The notes under the pieces are model-generated. The model saw only the letters and a program-made list of their open reading frames with translations, searched no databases and was not told the origin of the DNA. The position numbers and the translations under genes were made by a program. A stretch of DNA of 64,000 bases, taken from assembly GCF_002379095.1 (NCBI RefSeq), contig NZ_NBZV01000013.1, forward strand, positions 30,345 through 94,344, written 5' to 3'. Of this stretch, positions 53,258 to 64,000 are shown piece by piece (position 1 is the stretch's first letter; each line of letters starts with the position of its first letter). The stretch is from Polaromonas sp. AER18D-145. Its GTDB lineage: Bacteria > Pseudomonadota > Gammaproteobacteria > Burkholderiales > Burkholderiaceae_C.

Positions 53258-53935
53258 ATGTCTACGATGGTGTCTAACCTTGAACTGATTCGTCGGGTGC
53301 CCCTGTTCTCGATGCTGACGACCAGCCAGGCCGAATCGGTGGCCCAGGCGGTGATCAAGCGCCGCTACAAACGCGGTGAAGCCATTGTCGAGCAGGGCAA
53401 GAAGTCCAACGCCCTGGCCATCCTCCTGACCGGGCGGGCGCGCGTCGTGACCACCGATGCGCGCGGGCGGGAGGTGATCCTGGCCACCCTGCACCCGGGC
53501 GACTATGTCGGCGAGATGAGTCTGATCGACAACGAACCGCATTCGGCCACCGTGCGCACCGAAGTCCAGACCGACGTGCTGGTGGTGGGCCGGCCGGAGT
53601 TTGCCCGCTGCCTGCCCGAAAACAGTTCCATGGCCTATGCGGTCATGAAAGGCCTGGTGCAGCGCCTGCGCCATGCCGACCGCAAGATCGAATCGCTGGC
53701 CCTGATGGATGTCTACGGCCGCGTGGCCAGGGCCTTGCTGGAGTCCGCGGTGCCGGACCGCGAGGGCAACACCGTGATCCGCGAAAAGGTCTCGCGCCAG
53801 GACCTGGCCAAAATGGTCGGGGCCTCGCGCGAGATGGTCAGCCGCGTGATGAAAGACCTGGAAGAGCGCGGCTTTATCGAGACCCGCGCCGATGGCTCAA
53901 TGTGGGTCAAGGACAGGCTCAATACCCTGGGCTGA
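53258..53935 (+). CDS. Crp/Fnr-family transcriptional regulator
   Basis: 225 residues from ATG at 53258 with GGAGAAG in front; an earlier start overlaps the promoter region. cNMP-binding domain (LHPGDYVGEMSLIDNEPHSATVRT) and winged HTH with KVSRQDLAKMVGASREMVSRVMKDLE. The missing cysteine cluster argues against Fnr; the phosphate-binding loop (GEMSLI, RT at SATVRT) is Crp-like. Divergent from trxB and followed by ftsK 70 bp later. Role: unknown regulon; cyclic-AMP binding possible. Confidence 0.9.
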   Translation: MSTMVSNLELIRRVPLFSMLTTSQAESVAQAVIKRRYKRGEAIVEQGKKSNALAILLTGRARVVTTDARGREVILATLHPGDYVGEMSLIDNEPHSATVRTEVQTDVLVVGRPEFARCLPENSSMAYAVMKGLVQRLRHADRKIESLALMDVYGRVARALLESAVPDREGNTVIREKVSRQDLAKMVGASREMVSRVMKDLEERGFIETRADGSMWVKDRLNTLG

Positions 53936-54005
53936 CAGCAGTTTTTCTGTCACCTTTTTGCGTCATGCAGGCTTGGTTAACTGAGGTAAGCTCAGTGCTT
54001 GCCCT

Positions 54006-56351
<2,346 letters not shown>

Positions 56352-56458
56352 CGACAGCAGGGGATTTACCGGGGCGATACATTGTTCAGGCAACCAATGC
56401 CCGCCGCTTGAGTCCCACAAGCACTGTTCACCCAACGGGGCTTACCCCTCTATTTGCC

Positions 56459-57169
56459 ATGACCCATTCCCTCCGATTTTCCGCCACCGCCCGCCGTCCC
56501 CTGGCCGGCGCATTCCGGGCCACACTGGCCGGCCTCTTTGCCGTTTTTGCCGTCGCTGCCAGCGCGCAGGTGAGCACCGCCAATGGCCTGGAAAGCCTGG
56601 AGGCATTTGTCAAGAACACAAAAAGCGGACGGGCCGTTTTCACCCAGGTGGTGACCAGCCCGGCACGCGAAGGGCAGACCGCCAAGACAAAAACCTCCAG
56701 TGGCAGCTTCGAATTTTTGCGCCCCAACCGCTTCAAGTTTGTCTACAAAAAACCGTTTGAGCAAAGCATCGTGTCCGACGGTCAGACCCTGTGGCTGCAC
56801 GACGTGGACCTGAACCAGGTCACCGCCCGCAAGCTCACGCAGGTGCTCAGCGGCACGCCCGCGGCCGTGATCGCGGCGGCGGCAGACATCAAGGCCTTGC
56901 AGGCCGATTTCACCCTGGTGCCGCAGCCCGACAGAAACGGCCTGGAGTGGGTGCAGGCCACACCCAAGACCAAGGACGGCCAGGTGCAAAACATCACCGT
57001 CGGTTTCAGGAACACCGGCAAGGGCAGCGAGCTGGCCGTGCTGGAAATCCTCGACAGCTTCGGCCAGCGTTCGGTGATGACCTTCAGCCAGTTCGAGGTC
57101 AACCCGGCTCTGGGCGCCAGCGGTTTCCAGTTCAAACCGCCCGCCGGCGCGGACGTGATTCGCCAATAG
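56459..57169 (+). CDS. lolA: Outer-membrane lipoprotein carrier protein LolA
   Basis: 236 residues from ATG at 56459. A Tat-less signal sequence (RRPLAGAFRATLAGLFAVFAVAASAQ) is followed by the LolA fold: FTQVVTSPAREGQ ... SGSFEFLRPNRFKFVYKKPFEQSIVSDGQTLWLHDVDLNQV. It ferries lipoproteins through the periplasm to LolB. Predicted lipoproteins at 32315 and 33699 would depend on it. In the common ftsK-lolA-rarA order. Confidence 0.95.
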   Translation: MTHSLRFSATARRPLAGAFRATLAGLFAVFAVAASAQVSTANGLESLEAFVKNTKSGRAVFTQVVTSPAREGQTAKTKTSSGSFEFLRPNRFKFVYKKPFEQSIVSDGQTLWLHDVDLNQVTARKLTQVLSGTPAAVIAAAADIKALQADFTLVPQPDRNGLEWVQATPKTKDGQVQNITVGFRNTGKGSELAVLEILDSFGQRSVMTFSQFEVNPALGASGFQFKPPAGADVIRQ

Positions 57170-57187
57170 AAAAACAGAAGAAGATAC

Positions 57188-58528
57188 ATGGCCTCTCTTG
57201 ACGGGACCCCTTTCGGGCAGGATGCCGAGGCCCGGGCGGCGGCCCCGCTGGCCGAACGGCTGCGCCCAAAAAACCTCGGTGAGGTGATTGGCCAGCAGCA
57301 CCTGCTCGGCGAGGACATGCCGCTGCGCATTGCCTTTGAATCGGGTCAGCCCCACAGCTGCATCCTGTGGGGCCCGCCCGGCGTCGGCAAGACCACGATC
57401 GCGCGCTTGATGGCCAGCAGTTTCGATGCCCACTTCATCACCATTTCGGCCGTGTTGGGCGGTGTCAAGGAAATCCGTGAAGCGGTCGAGCAGGCCAGCA
57501 TCTGGCAGGGGCAGGGTGGCAAACGCACCATCGTGTTTGTCGACGAGGTGCACCGCTTCAACAAGAGCCAGCAGGATGCGTTCCTGCCGCATGTGGAAAG
57601 CGGCCTGTTCACCTTCATCGGTGCGACCACCGAGAACCCCTCGTTTGAAGTCAACTCCGCCTTGCTGTCACGCGCGGCGGTGTATGTGCTGCAGCCCCTG
57701 GGCGAGGAAGATCTCAAGCAAATCATCGCCAGGGTCCTTGCCGAGAGAGCGCTGCCAGCTATCAAAAACATAGCGACCGAGGCTGCCGACCAGCTCGTGG
57801 CCTATGCCGACGGCGATGCCCGTCGCCTGCTCAACACGCTGGAGTCGCTCAACGTGGCGGCCCAGCGCGAGAAAAAGGGCGGCAGCCTGGAGGTCACGGC
57901 GCCCTGGCTGCTCAAGGTGCTGGGCGAACGCATGCGCCGCTACGACAAGGGCGGCGAGCAGTTCTATGACACGATCTCGGCGCTGCACAAGTCGGTGCGC
58001 GGCTCCGACCCGGACGCTGCGCTGTACTGGCTGGTGCGCATGCTCGACGGCGGTGCCGAGCCCAAATACATGGCGCGGCGCCTGATCCGCATGGCCAGCG
58101 AAGACATCGGCCTGGCCGACCCGCGTGCGCTGCGGCTGGCGCTGGACGCCGCCGAGGTCTACGAGCGCCTGGGTTCGCCCGAGGGCGAGCTGGCGCTGGC
58201 CGAATGTGTGGTCTATCTGGCCATCGCCCCCAAGTCCAATGCGGTGTACAAGGCCTTCAACGAGGCCAAGTCACTGGTGAAAAAGGACGGCACCCGGCCG
58301 GTGCCGCTGCACTTGCGCAATGCGCCGACCCAGCTGATGAAAGACCTCGACTACGGCAAAAACTACCGTTATGCCCATGACGAGGAGGGCGGTTTTGCCG
58401 CTGGCGAAAGCTACTTCCCCGACGGCATGCCGGTGCCGGTGTTTTACCGTCCGGTGAGCCGGGGCCTGGAGATCAGGATTGCCGATAAGTTGAATGAGCT
58501 GAAGGCGATGAACAAGCAGAAAAACTAA
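57188..58528 (+). CDS. rarA: Replication-associated recombination protein A (RarA/MgsA)
   Basis: 446 residues. AAA+ clamp-loader-like protein: Walker A GPPGVGKT at 62-69, Walker B FVDEVHRFNKSQQD, sensor GATTENPSF, and the C-terminal tetramerisation domain ending YKAFNEAKSLVKKDGT. It acts at stalled replication forks. Starts 18 bp after lolA. Family B match 57731-57775 in the small lid domain (ALPAIKNIATEAADQ). Its end is ~265 bp before the liv operon. Confidence 0.95.
   Translation: MASLDGTPFGQDAEARAAAPLAERLRPKNLGEVIGQQHLLGEDMPLRIAFESGQPHSCILWGPPGVGKTTIARLMASSFDAHFITISAVLGGVKEIREAVEQASIWQGQGGKRTIVFVDEVHRFNKSQQDAFLPHVESGLFTFIGATTENPSFEVNSALLSRAAVYVLQPLGEEDLKQIIARVLAERALPAIKNIATEAADQLVAYADGDARRLLNTLESLNVAAQREKKGGSLEVTAPWLLKVLGERMRRYDKGGEQFYDTISALHKSVRGSDPDAALYWLVRMLDGGAEPKYMARRLIRMASEDIGLADPRALRLALDAAEVYERLGSPEGELALAECVVYLAIAPKSNAVYKAFNEAKSLVKKDGTRPVPLHLRNAPTQLMKDLDYGKNYRYAHDEEGGFAAGESYFPDGMPVPVFYRPVSRGLEIRIADKLNELKAMNKQKN
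57731..57775 (+). repeat. Family B repeat, copy B10 (inside rarA)
   Basis: agggtccttgccgagagagc, then gctgccagctatcaaaaaca and tagc. Read in frame; it falls in a variable part of the lid domain. Confidence 0.55.
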
Positions 58529-58656
58529 TGAAAAACAAAACCTGCTGATAAAGCCTGATCCGGTTCGATAAATACGGTTTCTCAAGGGTAAACCCCGCGA
58601 AAACCGGCTTGCTGGCCCGTTTCTCGCTAGAGACGCATGGCTACAATTTGCGGATT

Positions 58657-58707
58657 AGCTCGCCACCCAATCCAGTTCTCATCTGGTGTTGATAGGCGGG
58701 CTTTTTG
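58657..58707 (+). terminator. Terminator-like structure ahead of liv operon
   Basis: AGCTCGCC at 58657-58664 pairs with GGCGGGCT at 58695-58702 (one G-T pair). The loop holds a CCAG/CTGG stem, and a T run follows to 58706. It could end the rarA transcript or act as an attenuator in a liv leader; a TACAAT box sits at 58642-58647. Confidence 0.55.
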
Positions 58708-58793
58708 TTAACTCACGCGGCCTCATGGTGATCCCAGGAGGTTCGTGGCCGCCAGGCGGAGTTGACAATTTCAACCAATCGGGAGAGTGAGTT

Positions 58794-59723
58794 ATGGAAG
58801 TTTTGCTTCAGCAGATCATCAACGGGCTGGTGCTGGGCAGCATGTATGCCCTGGTCGCCCTGGGCTACACCATGGTGTACGGCATCATCAACCTGATCAA
58901 CTTCGCGCACGGCGAGGTGCTGATGGTGGGTGCGCTGACAAGCTGGACCATCATCGTCTGGATGCAGGAAGCCATGCCGGGCACGCCGGGCTGGATCATC
59001 CTGGTGATCTCGCTGCTGATCGCCTTCGTGGTGTGCGGCGCGCTCAATTTTGCGATTGAAAAAATCGCCTACCGGCCGCTGCGCAACTCGCCCAAGCTGG
59101 CGCCCCTGATCACCGCCATCGGCATGTCCATCCTGCTGCAGACCCTGGCCATGATCATCTGGAAGCCCAACTACAAGCCTTACCCGACCCTGCTGCCGTC
59201 CGAGCCGCTGCAAATCGGCGGCGCCGTGATCACCGTCACGCAAATCTTCATCCTGGCTGCCACCGCCGTCTCGCTGTCCATCCTGATGTACCTGGTCAAC
59301 TACACGCGGCTGGGCCGGGCGATGCGCGCGACCGCCGAGAACCCGCGCGTGGCCGCCCTGATGGGGGTCAAACCCGACACCGTCATCTCTGCCACCTTCA
59401 TCATCGGCGCCGTGCTCGCGGCGCTGGCCGGCGTGATGTACGCCTCCAACTATGGCACGGTGCAGCACACCATGGGTTTTTTGCCCGGCCTCAAGGCCTT
59501 CACCGCCGCGGTGTTCGGCGGCATCGGCAACCTCGGCGGTGCGGTGCTGGGCGGCATTCTGCTGGGGCTGATCGAAGCCATCGGTGCCGGCTACATTGGC
59601 CCGCTGACCGGCGGTGTGCTGGGCAGCCAGTATTCGGACATCTTCGCCTTTATCGTGCTTATTTTTGTGCTCACGCTGCGGCCTTCAGGGCTGCTCGGGG
59701 AACGTGTGGCGGACAGGGCTTAG
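58794..59723 (+). CDS. livH: Branched-chain amino acid ABC transporter permease LivH
   Basis: 309 residues. LivH pattern at the start (LLQQIINGLVLGSMYALVALGYTMVYGIINLINFAHGEVLM) with eight membrane helices, and NPRVAALMGVKPDTVISATF in the middle. One of two permeases of a HAAT-type ABC importer. First gene of livH-M-G-F; the usual periplasmic LivJ/LivK gene is not beside it. Confidence 0.95.
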   Translation: MEVLLQQIINGLVLGSMYALVALGYTMVYGIINLINFAHGEVLMVGALTSWTIIVWMQEAMPGTPGWIILVISLLIAFVVCGALNFAIEKIAYRPLRNSPKLAPLITAIGMSILLQTLAMIIWKPNYKPYPTLLPSEPLQIGGAVITVTQIFILAATAVSLSILMYLVNYTRLGRAMRATAENPRVAALMGVKPDTVISATFIIGAVLAALAGVMYASNYGTVQHTMGFLPGLKAFTAAVFGGIGNLGGAVLGGILLGLIEAIGAGYIGPLTGGVLGSQYSDIFAFIVLIFVLTLRPSGLLGERVADRA

Positions 59724-59733
59724 GAGAACTTCG

Positions 59734-60822
59734 ATGAAAACCAAAAAAATCGTCACTTTTCTCATCGTCGCGGCGGCACTGCTGGTGCTGCCCCTGCTGC
59801 TGCAACAGGGCGGCAACGCCTGGGTGCGCATTGTCGACATGGCCCTGCTGTATGTCCTGCTGGCCCTGGGCCTGAACATCGTGGTGGGTTACGCCGGCCT
59901 GCTGGACCTGGGTTACGTCGCCTTTTTTGCGGTGGGCGCCTATTTGTATGCGTTGCTCGCTTCGCCACACCTGTCTGATGCCTTCCCGTTCATTGCTGCC
60001 AATTTCCCGAATGGCCTGCACCTGCCTATCTGGGCCATCATCCCGCTGGCGGCCGGGATCGCCGGGTTTTTCGGCATCCTCCTGGGTGCGCCCACGCTGA
60101 AGCTGCGCGGCGACTACCTGGCCATCGTCACGCTGGGTTTTGGCGAAATCATCCGCGTCTTCCTGAACAACCTGGACCGCCCGATCAACCTGACCAACGG
60201 GCCCAAAGGCATCAGCCAGATCGACTCGATGAAGTTTTTCGGCTTTGACCTGGGCAAGACCCACAGCTTTTTCGGCATCGAGGTCACCTCGGTCTCGATG
60301 TACTACTACCTCTTTCTGGTGCTGGTGATTGTTTCGGTGGTCATTTGCCACCGGCTTGAAAACTCGCGCATCGGCCGCGCCTGGATGGCGATTCGCGAAG
60401 ACGAGATCGCGGCCAAGGCCATGGGCATCAACACCCGCAACCTGAAGCTGCTGGCCTTTGGCATGGGGGCCACGTTTGGTGGCGTGTCCGGCTCCATGTT
60501 TGCCGCCTTCCAGGGTTTTGTCTCGCCCGAGTCCTTCAGCCTGATGGAGTCGGTCATGATTGTGGCCATGGTGGTGCTGGGCGGCATCGGCCACCTGCCG
60601 GGTGTCATTCTCGGTGCACTGCTGCTGGCCGCACTGCCGGAAGTGCTGCGCCACGTGGCCGGGCCACTGCAGGCCATGACCGGCGGCCGCCTCGACTCCG
60701 CCATCCTGCGCCAGCTGCTGATTGCGCTGGCCATGATCACCATCATGCTGTCCAGGCCGCGCGGCCTGTGGCCGGCGCCCGACCATGGCAAATCGCTGGT
60801 CAACACCGGCAACGGCAAATAA
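59734..60822 (+). CDS. livM: Branched-chain amino acid ABC transporter permease LivM
   Basis: 362 residues from ATG at 59734 (after TAGGAGAAC). LivM features: MALLYVLLALGLNIVVGYAGLLDLGYVAFFAVGAYLYAL near the start and IGRAWMAIREDEIAAKAMGINTR, with PEIVRHVAGP-like end. Second permease of the transporter; 10 bp after livH. Confidence 0.95.
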   Translation: MKTKKIVTFLIVAAALLVLPLLLQQGGNAWVRIVDMALLYVLLALGLNIVVGYAGLLDLGYVAFFAVGAYLYALLASPHLSDAFPFIAANFPNGLHLPIWAIIPLAAGIAGFFGILLGAPTLKLRGDYLAIVTLGFGEIIRVFLNNLDRPINLTNGPKGISQIDSMKFFGFDLGKTHSFFGIEVTSVSMYYYLFLVLVIVSVVICHRLENSRIGRAWMAIREDEIAAKAMGINTRNLKLLAFGMGATFGGVSGSMFAAFQGFVSPESFSLMESVMIVAMVVLGGIGHLPGVILGALLLAALPEVLRHVAGPLQAMTGGRLDSAILRQLLIALAMITIMLSRPRGLWPAPDHGKSLVNTGNGK

Positions 60823-60832
60823 GGGCAAGGCC

Positions 60833-61600
<768 letters not shown>

Positions 61601-61614
61601 AGGAAATCAAGAAC

Positions 61615-62343
61615 ATGGCCACCACAAGTCATACCACCCTGCTCAAAGTCACCGGCCTCAAAGTGGCTTACGGCGGCATCCAGGCGGTCAAGGGCGTCGA
61701 TTTCGAAGTCAAGGAGGGTGAACTGGTCACGCTGATCGGCTCCAATGGCGCCGGCAAGACCACCACCATGAAAGCCATCACCGGCACGCAGCCGCTGCTC
61801 GACGGCGACATCGAATACCTGGGCAAAAGCATCAAGGGCCAAGGCGCCTGGGACCTGGTCAAGGAAGGTCTGGCCATGGTGCCGGAAGGCCGCGGCGTGT
61901 TCACCCGCATGACCATCACGGAAAACCTGCAGATGGGCGCCTACATCCGCAACGACAAGTCCGAAATCGCTGCTGACATGGAAAAGATGTTTACGCTGTT
62001 TCCGCGCCTGCGCGAACGCAAGGACCAGCTCGCCGGCACCATGTCCGGCGGCGAACAGCAGATGCTGGCCATGGGGCGCGCGCTCATGAGCCGTCCCCGC
62101 GTCTTGCTGCTGGATGAGCCTTCCATGGGCCTGAGTCCGATCATGGTCGACAAGATTTTTGAAGTCGTCAGGGACGTGTCGGCGCAGGGCGTCACCGTGC
62201 TGCTGGTCGAACAGAACGCCAGCCGGGCCCTGGGCATTGCCGACCGCGGTTATGTCATGGAGTCGGGCCTGGTCACGATGAATGGCGAGGCGAAGGCCTT
62301 GCTGGATGATCCGCGGGTGAGGGCGGCTTATCTGGGGGAGTGA
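61615..62343 (+). CDS. livF: Branched-chain amino acid ABC transporter ATPase LivF
   Basis: 242 residues from ATG at 61615 (AAGGAAATC before it); an apparent earlier start at 61597 is a TTG overlapping the livG stop. Walker A GSNGAGKTTT, MVPEGRGVFTRMTITENLQMGAY, MSGGEQQMLAMGRALMSRPRVLLLDEPSMGLSP. Last gene of the operon; 14 bp after livG. A repeat-dense region follows. Confidence 0.96.
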   Translation: MATTSHTTLLKVTGLKVAYGGIQAVKGVDFEVKEGELVTLIGSNGAGKTTTMKAITGTQPLLDGDIEYLGKSIKGQGAWDLVKEGLAMVPEGRGVFTRMTITENLQMGAYIRNDKSEIAADMEKMFTLFPRLRERKDQLAGTMSGGEQQMLAMGRALMSRPRVLLLDEPSMGLSPIMVDKIFEVVRDVSAQGVTVLLVEQNASRALGIADRGYVMESGLVTMNGEAKALLDDPRVRAAYLGE

Positions 62344-62352
62344 TTCTTCAGG

Positions 62353-62408
62353 GATTTTGTGCGTCTGGCCCTTGTGTGGTGGGTGCAAGCAGCTATTTAA
62401 TTCATAGC
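62353..62408 (+). repeat. Family B repeat, copy B11
   Basis: ttttgtgcgtctggcccttg, then gggtgcaagcagctatttaa and ttcatagcg. Intergenic reference copy; closest in form to B12. Confidence 0.85.
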
Positions 62409-62423
62409 GCCATCTGATTCCAA

Positions 62424-62450
62424 CCTTTCGGGCTGAGCCTGTCGAAGCCT
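62424..62450 (-). repeat. Family C repeat, copy C4
   Basis: cctttcgggctgagcctgtc followed by gaagcct, the reverse of C1. Confidence 0.65.
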
Positions 62451-62515
62451 GTTTGAATTGTGACGATCCTTCCGCAGGCTCCGGACGAACGGGCTGGCGG
62501 CACTTCAATGACCAG

Positions 62516-62533
62516 CATGCGCCCTGGCGCATG
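62516..62533 (+). other. Palindrome after liv operon
   Basis: CATGCGCC-CT-GGCGCATG, perfect 8-bp arms; strong stem but no T run. Confidence 0.5.
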
Positions 62534-62535
62534 AA

Positions 62536-62644
62536 CTATTGATCCGGCCCGATGATGTATTAATTTCCGTTCGGGTTGAGCTTGTCGAAACCCTTCGACA
62601 AGCTCAGGGCGAACGGTTCATATTTCATAGGGCCGGATCAATAG
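62536..62644. repeat. Nested palindrome built from family C half-sites (C5)
   Basis: 15-bp perfect inverted repeats CTATTGATCCGGCCC at 62536-62550 and its reverse complement at 62630-62644 enclose a second palindrome formed by two facing family C units (ccgttcgggttgagcttgtc near 62569-62588 and acaagctcagggcgaacgg near 62598-62616). The whole element is about 109 bp and has no open frame. Confidence 0.85.
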
Positions 62645-62691
62645 GGAATGCCACGGTCACCCCGGTTCCCGGTTTTGTCACAATCAGGGCC

Positions 62692-63684
62692 ATGAAAACA
62701 TCTTGCCTCCCTTTTTTCGCAGCCCGCGCGCTGGCCGCGGCCTCCATCGCCGTGCTGGCCCTGTCGTCCACCCTTGCCGTCGCGCAGCCCAAGGTCATGC
62801 GCATCATCGTGCCGTATGCCCCCGGCGGCCCGATCGACGTGACCGCGCGCCTCATGGCCGAGCGCGTCAAGGACACCCTGGGCACCGTGATCATTGAAAA
62901 CCGCCCCGGTGGCGGCGGCAACATCGGCGCCGATGTGGTGGCCAAAGCCGCGCCTGACGGCCTGACCATCGGCATTGCCGCCGTGGCCACCCACGCCATC
63001 AATCCGTGGCTTTACGGCAAGATGCCGTACAACGCGGCCACCGACTTTGCGCCCATCACGCAGATGCTGCGCGTGCCGAACGTGCTGGTCATGAACGCCG
63101 ACACCGCCAAACGCCTGAACATCAACACACTGGCGGACCTGATCGCCTATGCCAAGGTCAATCCGGGCAAACTCAACTACGCCAGCGGCGGCAACGGCAG
63201 CGCGGGCCACCTGGCCGGCGAGATGTTCAAGAAGGAAGCCGGCATTTTTGCGCTGCACATTCCCTATAACGGCGGCAACCCGGCCCAGCTCGCACTGCTC
63301 AGTGGCCAGGTCGATTTCAACTTCGACAACCTTGCAACCGCCTCCGCCAACATCAAGGCCGGCAAACTCAAGGCGCTGGCCGTGACCACCGAAAAGCGCA
63401 GCGCAGCGTTGCCCGAGGTGCCGGCCGTGGCAGAAACACTCAAGGGTTTTGCCATCGACACCTGGTGGGGTCTGGTGGCCCCGGCGGCGACACCGAAAGA
63501 CGTGATCGCCAAACTGAACCAGGCCTTTGTCGCCGCCCTCAATTCGCCGGAAGCCAAAACCCGCTTTGCCGCGCTGCTGGCCGAGCCGGTGGCGAGTTCA
63601 CCGGAACAGTTTGGCGCTTTCATGAAAAGCGAGCTGGCCAAGTATGAGAAGGTGGTGAAGGCTTCCGGGGCTCGCGTGGATTGA
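62692..63684 (+). CDS. Bug/TctC-family periplasmic solute-binding protein
   Basis: 330 residues from ATG at 62692. Signal peptide to about residue 30 (ALSSTLAVAQ), then the Bug fold: PKVMRIIVPYAPGGPIDVTARL, IIENRPGGGGNIGAD, LNYASGGNGSAGHL and IPYNGGNPAQLALLSGQ. Usually such proteins pair with tctAB, but none is adjacent here and the neighbour is the liv operon, whose own binding protein is missing. A Bug protein is not expected to serve LivHM (different fold), so it is more likely an orphan. A family B copy and an IS481-type element follow. Confidence 0.9.
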   Translation: MKTSCLPFFAARALAAASIAVLALSSTLAVAQPKVMRIIVPYAPGGPIDVTARLMAERVKDTLGTVIIENRPGGGGNIGADVVAKAAPDGLTIGIAAVATHAINPWLYGKMPYNAATDFAPITQMLRVPNVLVMNADTAKRLNINTLADLIAYAKVNPGKLNYASGGNGSAGHLAGEMFKKEAGIFALHIPYNGGNPAQLALLSGQVDFNFDNLATASANIKAGKLKALAVTTEKRSAALPEVPAVAETLKGFAIDTWWGLVAPAATPKDVIAKLNQAFVAALNSPEAKTRFAALLAEPVASSPEQFGAFMKSELAKYEKVVKASGARVD

Positions 63685-63689
63685 TTTTC

Positions 63690-63750
63690 CGGAGTCTTTT
63701 GGGCTTGTAGCCTTGATGTGGCGGGCGCAGGCAGCTATTTAATTAATAGC
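63690..63750 (+). repeat. Family B repeat, copy B12
   Basis: ggagtcttttgggcttgtag, then gcgggcgcaggcagctattt and aattaatagcaac. Clear intergenic copy immediately after the Bug gene. Confidence 0.85.
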
Positions 63751-63814
63751 AACTTTTCGCTGTCTCGATTCTTTCGGTTTGAAGCCTCTTTGCGTCCACC
63801 GTTCGTGGTTGGCC

Positions 63815-63866
63815 AGCAAGCCGGGGGTTGCCCGGCGGCAACTCACTTTTCTTTTGCGTCGCCTGT
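63815..63866 (-). repeat. Degenerate family D remnant, copy D2
   Basis: ggggttgcccggcggcaact, then cacttttcttttgcgtcgcc, the reverse of the palindromic D1 sequence but with several mismatches. It abuts the presumed left end of the IS481-type element. Confidence 0.45.
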
Positions 63867-63867
63867 A

Positions 63868-64000
63868 TGGACTGGACACATACGAAACAGGTGTTCGGAG
63901 ACATAGGAAACACTTCTTCAGCGCCATTGGCGCAAGGAGAAGCACATGCCCTGGCAACCGAGAGACCTGATGGACACCAAACGCGAGTTCGTGGAATTGG
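63868..64000 (+). mobile_element. Left end of an IS481-type insertion sequence (runs off window)
   Basis: tatggactggacacatacga followed by aacaggtgttcgga looks like a terminal inverted repeat, and a transposase frame starts 78 bp later. The right end is outside the window, so the element length is unknown. Boundary approximate. Confidence 0.55.
63946..64000 (+). CDS. IS481-family transposase, first 18 codons
   Basis: Starts ATG at 63946 after AAGGAGAAG: MPWQPRDLMDTKREFVEL. This is the start I associate with IS481-type (integrase-like) transposases, which carry an N-terminal HTH and a DDE core; both lie outside the window. Truncated only by the window edge. Confidence 0.7.
   Translation, partial: MPWQPRDLMDTKREFVEL

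Noticed and set aside
62692..63684. Bug protein as the missing binding protein of livHMGF
   Set aside because: The fold belongs to TctC/Bug, not to the LivJ/LivK type that docks on LivHM; proximity alone is not enough.

Overview
The window is about 64 kb of GC-rich chromosomal DNA from a betaproteobacterium. Gene content points to Burkholderiales, family Comamonadaceae (Polaromonas/Rhodoferax/Variovorax-like): Bug/TctC solute-binding proteins, homodimeric pyruvate dehydrogenase E1 with a divergent Lrp-type regulator, a ftsK-lolA-rarA run, a ribF-ileS-lspA run, and several families of short dispersed repeats that I associate with this group. The genus call is inference; there is no rRNA or tRNA gene here to settle it.

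Layout. 1-2.6 kb: a minus-strand stress-type cluster (membrane serine protease, MoxR ATPase, start of a DUF58 protein). 2.7-6.8 kb: a plus-strand run with TatD nuclease, a hypoxanthine/uracil-DNA glycosylase-like protein, a spermidine-synthase-like methyltransferase and a GspE/PilB-type ATPase. 6.9-12.7 kb: a tripartite tricarboxylate transporter (tctB, tctA, Bug/TctC) followed by a gamma-glutamyltransferase-like hydrolase and a DMT exporter. 12.7-13.3 kb: a gene-free composite of dispersed repeats. 13.3-22.3 kb: M48 peptidase and SH3 protein, an SDR lacking the usual catalytic pair, an MFS exporter, a beta-propeller lactonase-like protein, a secreted protein of unknown function, a second DMT exporter, a quinone reductase and a Nudix hydrolase. 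22.4-30 kb: all minus strand: MFS drug exporter, Na/Pi cotransporter, lspA, ileS, ribF.

30.1-33.7 kb is the most accessory-looking part: an HNH protein, a 444-bp stretch without a convincing gene, a tiny Gly/Trp-rich membrane protein, a DUF302 protein, a methionine-rich lipoprotein and a class II glutamine amidotransferase broken by two frameshifts. 33.7-42.9 kb: a lipoprotein esterase, two acyl-CoA dehydrogenases, an MFS transporter, purN, aceE and its divergent Lrp regulator. 42.9-53.1 kb: a 7TM receptor with a degenerate GGDEF domain, a phytase-like esterase, prfC, a DUF1653 protein, an RsmB-type RNA methyltransferase, a fatty-acid desaturase, rpmG-rpmB and trxB. 53.2-58.5 kb: a Crp/Fnr regulator, ftsK, lolA, rarA. 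58.8-63.7 kb: livHMGF without its binding protein, then a second Bug protein. The first codons of an IS481-type transposase run off the right edge.

The most unusual signal is not a gene cluster but repeats. One ~50-bp element (family B below) occurs about twelve times, most often inside open reading frames, including ileS, aceE and rarA, without breaking the frame. A second, hairpin-forming element (family A) sits within a few bases of the stop codon of several minus-strand genes in a constant orientation, and pieces of it also appear in frame in two genes. A third family (C) reaches its most elaborate form as a nested palindrome at 62536-62644. All repeat matches were found by eye; copy boundaries are approximate.
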